From NCBI GenBank assembly GCA_026987115.1, contig JALSNF010000036.1:1-64000 (forward strand): a DNA stretch of 64,000 nt, read 5' to 3'. The notes beneath the pieces are model-generated. The model was not told the DNA's origin. It did not search any database and saw nothing but the letters and a program-made list of their open reading frames with translations. The DNA comes from Desulfurobacteriaceae bacterium (GTDB lineage: Bacteria > Aquificota > Aquificia > Desulfurobacteriales > Desulfurobacteriaceae). Shown one piece after another: positions 7,898 through 15,530 of this stretch; the stretch's first letter is position 1, and the number at the start of each line of letters is the position of its first letter. Position numbers and translations under genes: made by a program.

Positions 7898-8615
7898 GGA
7901 GTTTAACCTCTTCCCTCTTTAAGGGAACTACCCTACTTATAAAGAGCTCTTCACCGTCGGTGAAAGTTGAAGCTTCCCCCTGCTTTGAAAGCTCAAGGAG
8001 AGCAAGGAAATAGGTAATTGCCTCAAGTTTACAGGAGCTCTTTTCTAAAAGAGACGAGAACTTTAAGATGTAGTTTCTCTTTAAAAGAGCCTTAATTTCA
8101 CTAACCTTGTCTGAAATCTTAAAGGACTCCCCGGAGAGTTTCAGGCCCACTTTAATTTTTGGTTTTAGTTTCCTCTCTAAAACGCTCTTAAAGGCCTCCT
8201 TTAAGTCATCAACGGTGTTGGCAATCTTGACCTTCTCCTGAAACTGGAAGATAAGGTCTGAAGGGTCGTGAGGGTAAAACTTTAAAGCCTCCTCCTCCAG
8301 CTTATCAAGCTCCTTTGCGGCCCTTTTTGAGCGCAGGTACTCCTCAATTATCTGGACGAGCTCCCTCCTAGGGTCTTCCTCTTCTTCCTTAGGTATTAGA
8401 TATTGGGACTTTATCTTGGCAAGGGTTGCAGCCATAAGTAGAAACTCTGAAGCTAAGGGAATGTTTAGCTCCTGCATAGTATAGATGTAGTTTAAGAACT
8501 CTTCGGTAATCTCAGAAATGGGAATGTCGTATATGCTGACTTCCCTTTTCCTTATCAGGTACAAAAGGAGGTCTAAAGGGCCTTCAAATACGGGAGTCTC
8601 TACCCTTATCTCCAT
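7881..8615 (-). CDS. scpA: Segregation and condensation protein A
   Basis: A 244-aa kleisin subunit that, with ScpB and SMC, forms the bacterial condensin for chromosome segregation. The N-terminal signature F.GPLDLLLYLIRKREVSIYDIPISEI is present at about residues 10-37, followed by the ...LA..LLLMAATLAKIKS..L block and the acidic linker, with a C-terminal winged-helix region. Length is normal. ATG follows immediately after the stop of the CBS-domain gene (no gap). No scpB lies in the window. Confidence 0.93.
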   Translation of the reverse strand: MEIRVETPVFEGPLDLLLYLIRKREVSIYDIPISEITEEFLNYIYTMQELNIPLASEFLLMAATLAKIKSQYLIPKEEEEDPRRELVQIIEEYLRSKRAAKELDKLEEEALKFYPHDPSDLIFQFQEKVKIANTVDDLKEAFKSVLERKLKPKIKVGLKLSGESFKISDKVSEIKALLKRNYILKFSSLLEKSSCKLEAITYFLALLELSKQGEASTFTDGEELFISRVVPLKREEVKLLTLSP

Positions 8616-9020
8616 TTAACCCCTTATTGCGGCTATGAGGTTTGCAAATTCAGCAGTAAGGAGCTCCATAACGTCGTCAATAGAGATAAGACCTACCAAT
8701 TTCCCTTCCTTATCTACGACGATAAGCCGCCTTACCGCTGCATCCCTAAAGGCCTTGGTAAGCTCAAAGAAGGTAGCGTCGTCCCTAACGGTAATGGGGT
8801 CTTTCGTCATAACCTCTCTAACCGGAACATCGGGGCTCTTACCTTCCCCTACTACTCTTAAAGCGATGTCCCTATCGGTTATTATCCCTATCGGCTTATC
8901 CCCTTCAATAACGACCAAGCTACCTACAAGCTTGTCTTGCATTCTCTTTGCGGCAAGCTTAACCGTGTCATCAGGCTCAATAACTACAACTTTCCTCTTT
9001 ATCAGGTCTTTAACAGGCAT
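8616..9020 (-). CDS. Two-CBS-domain protein
   Basis: A 134-aa soluble protein that is just a Bateman module. CBS1 (about residues 1-62) contains the GIITDRDIALRVV motif and CBS2 (about 68-130) contains LVGLISIDDVM. The motifs bind adenine nucleotides in this family, so a regulatory role as an energy or ligand sensor is likely; the target is unknown. The GGAGGGAG Shine-Dalgarno is strong. It is directly fused in transcription to scpA. Confidence 0.92.
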   Translation of the reverse strand: MPVKDLIKRKVVVIEPDDTVKLAAKRMQDKLVGSLVVIEGDKPIGIITDRDIALRVVGEGKSPDVPVREVMTKDPITVRDDATFFELTKAFRDAAVRRLIVVDKEGKLVGLISIDDVMELLTAEFANLIAAIRG

Positions 9021-9050
9021 AGCCTCTCCCTCCTTTAGGTTCCACTTCTT

Positions 9051-9070
9051 AATTTAACTCCCGGAGGGAG
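9051..9070 (-). terminator. Weak hairpin after the DUF2155-type lipoprotein gene
   Basis: On the minus strand CTCCC-TCC-GGGAG is followed by TTAAATT. The stem is only 5 bp with a 3-base loop, so this is at best a weak intrinsic terminator or attenuator between the lipoprotein gene and the CBS/scpA pair. Confidence 0.3.
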
Positions 9071-9082
9071 AGGGTGTAAAGG

Positions 9083-9706
9083 CTACTCTTTTGAAATTCC
9101 CTTAAGGAAAATCTGATATCTCGGGTGGTTAATGTTGTACATAGTAGGAAACTTCTGGTAAATTGGACCTGCGTAAATTACCTTACCGTTTTCCTTAACT
9201 TCAACTAAGATTGCAGGGTTTTGGGGCTCGTTAGAGGCAGAGGTATAACCGTTATCAAGAACTAGGTGAGGAACTATGTAAAGGACCTTTATCTCAAGAC
9301 CGTCATAGTTAACAGTTTCTCCTTTCTTAACCTTTAACTCCTTAACCACTTTTCCGGCCGTTTTGTCGTAAATGTCTATGGTAGCACTCTTCCAGGTTTT
9401 CTGCACCTCTTCAGGTATGTTTATGGGCCTGTCAAACTTGGTTAAGTTCTTCCCAGAGTGCATAGCCATAAGGTCCTTGTTAATAGGAGGATGGCCTTCC
9501 GGTAAACGAGTATCTATGGGTGGATGACCTTTAGGGAGGTTGTTAGCAAGCTCAGTAAGAGGTTGAGGCTTAACTGGCGCTTCCTTGGCAGGCTTTAAAG
9601 GACTGCTTTCTTTTTGCTCAGAAGTCTTAGTTTCGCTCTTTCCGCAAGAAGTAAGAGCTCCTGAAAGGGCAAAAACAACAGCAAGAGCCAGGAATTTCCT
9701 TTTCAT
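9083..9706 (-). CDS. DUF2155-type lipoprotein
   Basis: A 207-aa envelope protein. The N-terminus has a signal peptide with lipobox ALTSC (Cys21), a Ser/Lys/Pro-rich linker, and two tandem copies of an LPxGHPPI.. segment at about residues 58-77. The C-terminal region (about 105-207) matches the DUF2155 pattern: a DK.TG-like start, a KVKKGE.V.YDGL turn, and an ending where a Gly-Pro-aromatic block leads to NHPRYQIFLKG. Function is unknown. It is divergent from the TtrBA-like operon, across a 146-bp region. Confidence 0.8.
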   Translation of the reverse strand: MKRKFLALAVVFALSGALTSCGKSETKTSEQKESSPLKPAKEAPVKPQPLTELANNLPKGHPPIDTRLPEGHPPINKDLMAMHSGKNLTKFDRPINIPEEVQKTWKSATIDIYDKTAGKVVKELKVKKGETVNYDGLEIKVLYIVPHLVLDNGYTSASNEPQNPAILVEVKENGKVIYAGPIYQKFPTMYNINHPRYQIFLKGISKE

Positions 9707-9738
9707 CGCACTCTCCTTAATTCTTTAAGTTTTCTTCT

Positions 9739-9765
9739 ATTTTAGCACAGATAAAGAATTAACAA
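9739..9765 (-). promoter_or_regulatory. Possible sigma70-type promoter of the lipoprotein gene
   Basis: On the minus strand TTGTTA is followed 15 bases later by TAAAAT, about 33 bases before the lipoprotein ATG. The spacing is short, so the call is tentative. The rest of the 9707-9852 region is A/T-rich, holds the AGGAGG Shine-Dalgarno of the TtrBA-like gene and shows no clear rightward promoter. Confidence 0.3.
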
Positions 9766-9852
9766 CTTCTATAATTTGAAAGTAATTAATTGATTTTATC
9801 TATTGCACCCATAGTTAATTATAATTTGACCATCCCAATTTAGGAGGGAACC

Positions 9853-12800
9853 TTGGAAAGGAGAGAGTTCTTAAAAGTAGCAGGCTTAACAGTTCTACTT
9901 GGTGCCGGCATTGAGGTTAAAAGAGGAGAAGGAGGAGAACCTTTTAAACCGGTTCTAATATTTGACCAAGGAAAGTGTATGAGCTGTAAGGCTTGCATGG
10001 CCGCCTGCCAGCTTGAGCACGACCTTAACGAAACCCCGGAGGTAAACCTTTTCTGGATAGAGGAGAAGGAAATAGGGGACTACCCAAAAGCAAAGCTGGT
10101 CTTCAGCCAAGAAAAGATATGTAAAGAGTGCTTTGACCACCCTTGCGTATCTGCGTGTCCCTTTAACGCAATTAAGGTAAGAGAGGGAAGAGTTGTAGTT
10201 ATAGAAGAAGAAAAGTGCACCGGTTGTGAAAAGTGCGTGCCGGCTTGTCCGTTTAACGCAATAGTTATTGATAAAGGAGGAAAGGCAAGAAAGTGTGACC
10301 TCTGTTTTGAAAGGAGCGTAAAGGGAAACGACATTCCAAGGTGCGTAGCAGTTTGCCCAAGCGGAGCTTTGGTATTTGGAAACCTTTATAAGCCTGAAGG
10401 TCCTCTGGCAGAGCTCCTTAAGGCAAGACCCGAAGTAAGGAGAGCTCTCTTGAAAGAATCTCACGCTGAGATAATTCCAAAAACAGAAAAGGTTAACCCA
10501 TATTCCTACCCGCAAACGGAAAAGCCAAAGGGAGACAGGATAGTTAATACGGTTTGCCTTGCCTGCAACGCCCGTTGCGGACTGAGGATTACCGTAAAGG
10601 AAGGCAAAATTGCCCAAGTTGACGGAAACCCCTACCACCCGTACAACCGCTCAGGGAAGGAGATACCCTACGACACCCCCTTAAGGGAAAGCTTTAAGGC
10701 GGTGGCTACGACCTGCGCAAAACCCCAAATGGACAACGACTACCTATTTAACCCTTACAGGATAACCCAGCCCTTAAAGAGGATAGGGAAAAGGGGAGAA
10801 GGTAAGTTTAAACCTATAAGTTGGGAACAGTTAATAAGAGAGGTTTGCGAAGGAGGAAAGCTCTTTAAAGAGATTGGAGACGAAAGGCACTATCCGGGAA
10901 TTAAGGATGTCCTCTCTGACGAACCGGTGGTTGAGGGAGCTCCAGAGCTTGGCCCAAAGAGAAACCAGTTAATATGGTTTACAGGCCGCTCTCAGGCAGG
11001 TAGAAGCCACTTTATAAAAAGGTGGGTCTTTAACGCAATAGGTTCTAAAAACTACATAGCCCACACTGACATTTGCGGAATTGGCTTTAGAATGGGGAAC
11101 TACGCCCTATCAGACGGAAAGCAGGTAGAGTTTAAGGCAGACTACTGGAACTGTAAGTACATGTTAGTTTTCGGCTCAAACATATACAGCGCCCAACAGC
11201 CGGGAGTAAACACCTCGGGAGCCATAATCGCAAGGAGAATTGCAAGCGGTGAGCTTAAACTGGTCTTAATAGACCCGAGAGCTCCCAAAGCCGTAGCCCA
11301 CGCCCACAGGTGGCTGCCGGTTAAGCCTACAAAGGACGGAGCTCTCGCAATGGGCTTTATAAGAGTTATGCTTGAAAACGGCTGGTACGACAAAGACTTC
11401 CTCTCAATTCCCAACAAAAAAGCAGCAGAAGAAGCGGGAAGGAACGTTTACACCAACGCAACCCACTTGGTAATAGTTGACGAAAGACACCCTGAAGCAG
11501 GAAGGTTCTTAAGAGTCAAAGACGCTAAAGGGATTAAAGGCAAGCCTCAAGAAGAAGTGGTAATAGACCCTGAAACAGGCAAACCTGTAGGGGCCGGAAA
11601 AGTAAGTAGAGCTCTCTTAGAGTGGGAAGGCGAAATAGGAGGAATTAAGGTAAAAACGGCCTTTACTCTAATGAAAGAGAAGGTATTTGAAAAGCCCCTT
11701 TCCTTCTACGCTGAAGAGTCGGGAATTGACCAAGAGACCATTAAAGAGGTGGCTAAGGAATTCTGGGAAAACGCTCCCGAAGCTGTAGCCTTTGCCTACC
11801 ACGGAGGAGGCAACTACGTAGGGGGAACCTACGCCTCTTACGCCCTTGCGATGATGAACGCACTCGTAGGGAACATTAACAGGAAAGGAGGATACCTTTG
11901 CAAAGGTAAAGGAGCGGCAAACTGGCAAAAGGGACTTTACGACCTTAAGAAATTCCCGGGAATGAGAAAACCAAAAGGAGTTAAGATATCAAGGGAAAAG
12001 GCAAGATACGAAGATACAACAGAGTTTAAAGAGAAAGGCTACCCTTCAAAGCTCCCCTGGTATCCCTTTACAAAGGGAGGACTCTCCGTCTCTGCAATCT
12101 CAGGAATTGACCAGAAATACCCTTACCCGGCAAAAGTAGTGATAACCTACTTTTCCGACCTTATCTACAGCATGCCGGGAGGAAGGAGGTTCATTGAAAC
12201 TTTAAAAGACCCAGACAAAGTCCCCCTCTTTATCTCCGTTGACATAACCGTAAACGAAACCAACGTTTACGCAGATTACATAGTTCCAGACATAACCTAC
12301 CTTGAAGGCCACTACGGTTTCTTAACCCCCCACGCTCCAGCCTGCCAGTTTACGGCAGTCAGGACGCCGGTATTTGAACCTTTAGTCGGCAAAACTAAAG
12401 ACGGAAGGCCTTTCTGCCTTGAAACCTTCTTAATAGATGTAGCTCGCTACCTTAAACTACCTGGCTACGGGGAGAAGGCAATTCCCGGAAAAGACGGGAA
12501 ACTCTACCCCCTCATTAAGCCGGAAGATTACTACTTAAGGGGAATAGCAAACCTTGCCTACAACGCAAAAGTAAAGAGAGCTCCAAAAGAGGAAATAGAC
12601 TTCGTAGAAGAAAACTACATAGTATCTAAACACAAGGAAGTATTAAAACCAAAAGAGTGGGAAAGGGTATGCACGGTTCTTGTTAGAGGAGGAGTATTTA
12701 AACCCCTTGACTCTGTTTTTGACGAGAGGGGCAACTTTAAGTTTGGAATTCCCAAGGTCTGCATCTGGAACGAGAAGCTAGGAACGAGCAGGAACTCACT

Positions 12801-13371
12801 AACGGGAGAGAAGCTCTGGGGAACGATTAGATATTACCCGTCAACCACCTACTTTGGAAAACCCGTTGAAGAAGTTGATAAAGAATATCCCTTTAACGCA
12901 ATTACCTACAAGTCGGCACTTCACACCCAATCAAGGACGATAGTTTACAGACAGGCCCTAATTTACGAGCCAGACTTTCAGGTAAAGATAAACCCTGAAG
13001 ACGCAGAAAAGCTGGGAGTTAAAGAGGGAGACTTGGTTAGAATCTACTCTCCTTCTTACCCGAAAGGACTAACTGCAAGGGTTAAAATAACCAATTTAAT
13101 AAGACCTCAGGTCGTAGCCTACTCCCACCACTTTGGCCACTGGCAGCACGGAGCATCTCCCCTTTACATAGAGAATGCAGAAGAGGTACTATTGGGAGGC
13201 AAAAAAGTTGCCAAGGGCAACTGGACTAAAGTTGATAAAAGAAGGGGAGTAGGAATTACCTTTAACAAGCTTACGAGGCTTGACGGAGAGCTCTTTAACC
13301 TCCCCCTCGTTGAACCAATAGGAGGAATTCCTGACTTTTCAAGCACGAGAGTGAAAATAGAGAAGATATAA
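9853..13371 (+). CDS. Tat-exported TtrB-TtrA-like fused molybdopterin oxidoreductase
   Basis: A 1172-aa single-chain enzyme. Residues 1-25 carry a twin-arginine motif (RREFLK) and a hydrophobic stretch, so export to the periplasm is likely. Residues 38-180 form a four-cluster DmsB/TtrB-type ferredoxin with 16 Cys (42/45/48/52, 90/93/98/102, 122/125/128/132, 148/151/164/168). From about residue 230 comes a DMSO-reductase-family catalytic subunit with its own 4Fe-4S site (Cys235, 238, 242, 288), a GNPYHP stretch and DICGIGFRMG, where Cys408 is the likely Mo ligand. GNPYHP and the CG..R.G pattern are those I associate with tetrathionate reductase TtrA, but the substrate could be another sulfur or arsenic oxyanion. 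Normally these are separate subunits, so the fusion is notable. No NrfD/PsrC anchor follows. TTG start with AGGAGGG upstream. First gene of the operon with the porin. Confidence 0.87.
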   Translation: MERREFLKVAGLTVLLGAGIEVKRGEGGEPFKPVLIFDQGKCMSCKACMAACQLEHDLNETPEVNLFWIEEKEIGDYPKAKLVFSQEKICKECFDHPCVSACPFNAIKVREGRVVVIEEEKCTGCEKCVPACPFNAIVIDKGGKARKCDLCFERSVKGNDIPRCVAVCPSGALVFGNLYKPEGPLAELLKARPEVRRALLKESHAEIIPKTEKVNPYSYPQTEKPKGDRIVNTVCLACNARCGLRITVKEGKIAQVDGNPYHPYNRSGKEIPYDTPLRESFKAVATTCAKPQMDNDYLFNPYRITQPLKRIGKRGEGKFKPISWEQLIREVCEGGKLFKEIGDERHYPGIKDVLSDEPVVEGAPELGPKRNQLIWFTGRSQAGRSHFIKRWVFNAIGSKNYIAHTDICGIGFRMGNYALSDGKQVEFKADYWNCKYMLVFGSNIYSAQQPGVNTSGAIIARRIASGELKLVLIDPRAPKAVAHAHRWLPVKPTKDGALAMGFIRVMLENGWYDKDFLSIPNKKAAEEAGRNVYTNATHLVIVDERHPEAGRFLRVKDAKGIKGKPQEEVVIDPETGKPVGAGKVSRALLEWEGEIGGIKVKTAFTLMKEKVFEKPLSFYAEESGIDQETIKEVAKEFWENAPEAVAFAYHGGGNYVGGTYASYALAMMNALVGNINRKGGYLCKGKGAANWQKGLYDLKKFPGMRKPKGVKISREKARYEDTTEFKEKGYPSKLPWYPFTKGGLSVSAISGIDQKYPYPAKVVITYFSDLIYSMPGGRRFIETLKDPDKVPLFISVDITVNETNVYADYIVPDITYLEGHYGFLTPHAPACQFTAVRTPVFEPLVGKTKDGRPFCLETFLIDVARYLKLPGYGEKAIPGKDGKLYPLIKPEDYYLRGIANLAYNAKVKRAPKEEIDFVEENYIVSKHKEVLKPKEWERVCTVLVRGGVFKPLDSVFDERGNFKFGIPKVCIWNEKLGTSRNSLTGEKLWGTIRYYPSTTYFGKPVEEVDKEYPFNAITYKSALHTQSRTIVYRQALIYEPDFQVKINPEDAEKLGVKEGDLVRIYSPSYPKGLTARVKITNLIRPQVVAYSHHFGHWQHGASPLYIENAEEVLLGGKKVAKGNWTKVDKRRGVGITFNKLTRLDGELFNLPLVEPIGGIPDFSSTRVKIEKI

Positions 13372-13382
13372 GGGAGGAAACG

Positions 13383-14573
13383 ATGAAGAGGAGCCTTTTA
13401 GCGGTAAGTCTGGCTTTTATCACCGCCTCTTCCTCTCAAGCTCAAGAGATAAGCAATAAGGAAATACTCAAAAAGCTCCAAGAGCTTGAAGCGAAAGTTG
13501 AGAAACTTGAAATGGAAAACAGGAAGCTAAAGGAGCTCCTTGAAGCCTCCGTTCTTCCAGCAAGGAAGAAGGATAGAAGCGTAAAGGTAGGGGGTAGAGT
13601 CCTCTTTAGGTTCTCTCAGACTGAGAACTTAACCCAAGCAGGAGGAAAGTCTATTTACAAAGACCCGGGAAACGGCTTTACAGTTAGGAAAGCAAGGTTC
13701 TTTATTAAAGGTAAAGTTAATGAAGACTTTAAGTATAAAGTTCTAATTAGGGCCGACAGGGGAGCTCCCGTTGAGCTCTGGGACGCATACATAACCTACG
13801 AGCCCAACGACCTTCCACTCTCTATAAAGCTCGGACAGTTTAAAGTTCCCCTTTCCCTCTCTTACCTAAGAAGCGGGGCAAAACTCTCGCTTCCTGAAAG
13901 GCCAGTTGCTGTAAACAAGATAGCTCCTGTCTGGAGAGATGTTGGAATATCTCTAAAATACAAGTTCGCTAAAGGATATTCTTTAACCGGAGCTCTCATA
14001 AACGGGGAAGGGTGGAGCTCTGGGAAAATCTACAATTCAGACAGGAAGTATGCCTACACTGTAGCCTTTGAAGGAGAACCTGTTAATACAGAAAACTACC
14101 TTCTCAAGTTTAGATTGGGTTATGAAGGAGGAACCGACTCTTCATCAAAGCTCGTTTACGCAAAATACAACGCAAAAAGCGTTAAAAGGCACTTAATAGA
14201 TGCAGAAGCAACCTTAAAACTTAGAGACTACGGCCTTGCCGTTGAAGGGGGATACCTCTTTGACAACCCAACAGACGGGAAAGACCAAAACGGAAAACCA
14301 GTCTCACTGGGAAACGCAAAAGGCTACTACATACAGGCAGACTACCAACTCCCATTTGAAAGGAAGCTCCACCTTGTAGCCCGCTACTCTTGGGTTGACC
14401 CAAACACCAAAGTTGACGACAAGTACGATGTTGACTATACCACTTTTGGAGCTTACTATCTAATCCACGGCTGGCAGGCTGCGGTAAGGACTTCATACAC
14501 CTTTGCAAACCAAAGAAAGACAAAAGAAATAAGCGACAACCTGTTCACAGCAGAACTTCAACTACTGTTTTAA
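13383..14573 (+). CDS. Phosphate/anion-selective porin (OprO/OprP type)
   Basis: A 396-aa outer-membrane beta-barrel. It has a signal peptide (residues 1-20), a short coiled coil (about 24-55, rich in LEAKVEKLE-type heptads) and a barrel region with the phosphate-selective-porin pattern GFTVRKARFFIKGKV and ...IKLGQFKVPLS. It ends in an aromatic C-terminus (ELQLLF) typical for barrel assembly. It begins 11 bases after the molybdoenzyme gene, with GGGAGG before ATG. Its place suggests that it admits the anionic substrate of that enzyme, which is an inference. Confidence 0.88.
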   Translation: MKRSLLAVSLAFITASSSQAQEISNKEILKKLQELEAKVEKLEMENRKLKELLEASVLPARKKDRSVKVGGRVLFRFSQTENLTQAGGKSIYKDPGNGFTVRKARFFIKGKVNEDFKYKVLIRADRGAPVELWDAYITYEPNDLPLSIKLGQFKVPLSLSYLRSGAKLSLPERPVAVNKIAPVWRDVGISLKYKFAKGYSLTGALINGEGWSSGKIYNSDRKYAYTVAFEGEPVNTENYLLKFRLGYEGGTDSSSKLVYAKYNAKSVKRHLIDAEATLKLRDYGLAVEGGYLFDNPTDGKDQNGKPVSLGNAKGYYIQADYQLPFERKLHLVARYSWVDPNTKVDDKYDVDYTTFGAYYLIHGWQAAVRTSYTFANQRKTKEISDNLFTAELQLLF

Positions 14574-14582
14574 GGAGGAGCT

Positions 14583-15494
14583 ATGAAAAAGGCAATTCAA
14601 GTAGCCCTAATTACACTCATTAGCTCAAGCTCTTTTGCCGCAACCTACGACTTAAAAGAGGTTGTAGAGCTTAAACCTCAACCTAAAGCTAAACTAGTAG
14701 AAGTCTGGATTCCCGTTCCCTACCAGAACAGGTGGCAGAAAATAGAGGGAATCTCTGTAAAGAGCCCTTTTCCTTACTTGCTGGAAGAGGAGAAAGAATA
14801 CGGCAACAGGTTCATCTACATTAAAAAGATAGGCCCTCTTACAGAACCGGTAAAAATTACAGTTGACGTAAAGGTAAAAAGGGAAGAGGTTAAGCCGACA
14901 AAGGCAGAGTGTAAACCTCCTATCCGCTATCTCCTTTCAGACAGGCTCGTCCCAGTTGAAGACTTTAAAAAACTTGCCCAACAGATAACTAAAGGAAAGA
15001 AAACACAGCTTGAAAAAATGAAGGCAATCTACGACTACGTAGTCTCCCACATGAAGTACGACAAAAGCGGTAAAGGATGGGGAAGAGGAGACGCCATATG
15101 GGCCTGCAGTGCAAAGAGGGGCAACTGCACAGACTTTCACTCCCTCTTTATAGCTCTGTGTAGAGCTGCAGGGATACCGGCACTCTTTGAAATAGGACTT
15201 CCAATAAACAAAGACGGACAGGTAAAGGGATATCACTGCTGGGTATTGGCCTTTCCAGAAGGTATGGTTTACGGAATTGACGCTTCAGAAGCGGCAAAGC
15301 ATCCACAAAAGAGGAAGTACTACTTTGGCCACCTATGCACAAAGAGGATAGGTATAACAAGGGGAAGGGACATTCTTTTAGCTCCTCCTCAACACGGAAA
15401 CAGGCTTAACTACATCTACAAGGCCTACGAAGAGGTTGACCTAAAACCTACTAACGGAGTAAACACCTACTTCTTTGTAAAGAAGGTTGACTAA
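14583..15494 (+). CDS. Exported transglutaminase-like protein
   Basis: A 303-aa protein with a signal peptide (about residues 1-19), an N-terminal beta-rich domain and a transglutaminase-like core. The papain-like triad is visible: Cys182 in RGNCTDFHSLF, His218 in GYHCW and Asp233 in YGIDAS. Such domains act as proteases or peptide-modifying enzymes in many bacteria. It is the last gene of the operon, 9 bases after the porin. A role in maturation of the porin or reductase is possible but not shown. A strong hairpin follows. Confidence 0.87.
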   Translation: MKKAIQVALITLISSSSFAATYDLKEVVELKPQPKAKLVEVWIPVPYQNRWQKIEGISVKSPFPYLLEEEKEYGNRFIYIKKIGPLTEPVKITVDVKVKREEVKPTKAECKPPIRYLLSDRLVPVEDFKKLAQQITKGKKTQLEKMKAIYDYVVSHMKYDKSGKGWGRGDAIWACSAKRGNCTDFHSLFIALCRAAGIPALFEIGLPINKDGQVKGYHCWVLAFPEGMVYGIDASEAAKHPQKRKYYFGHLCTKRIGITRGRDILLAPPQHGNRLNYIYKAYEEVDLKPTNGVNTYFFVKKVD

Positions 15495-15519
15495 AGGGGA
15501 GGAAACCTTTCCTCCCTTT
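15494..15519. terminator. Bidirectional terminator hairpin
   Basis: A 12-bp inverted repeat with a 2-base CC loop lies between the stop of the transglutaminase gene and the end of the convergent formate dehydrogenase gene; its core stem is GGGGAGGAAA/TTTCCTCCCT with one G-T pair. Short T-rich tracts on both sides fit termination in either direction. Confidence 0.65.
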
Positions 15520-15530
15520 CCTTCATACTG

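Noticed and set aside
9955..10638. 227-codon minus-strand frame inside the TtrBA-like gene
   Set aside because: Overlaps the cysteine-rich ferredoxin domain of a strongly supported gene, and the translation has no recognisable family features.
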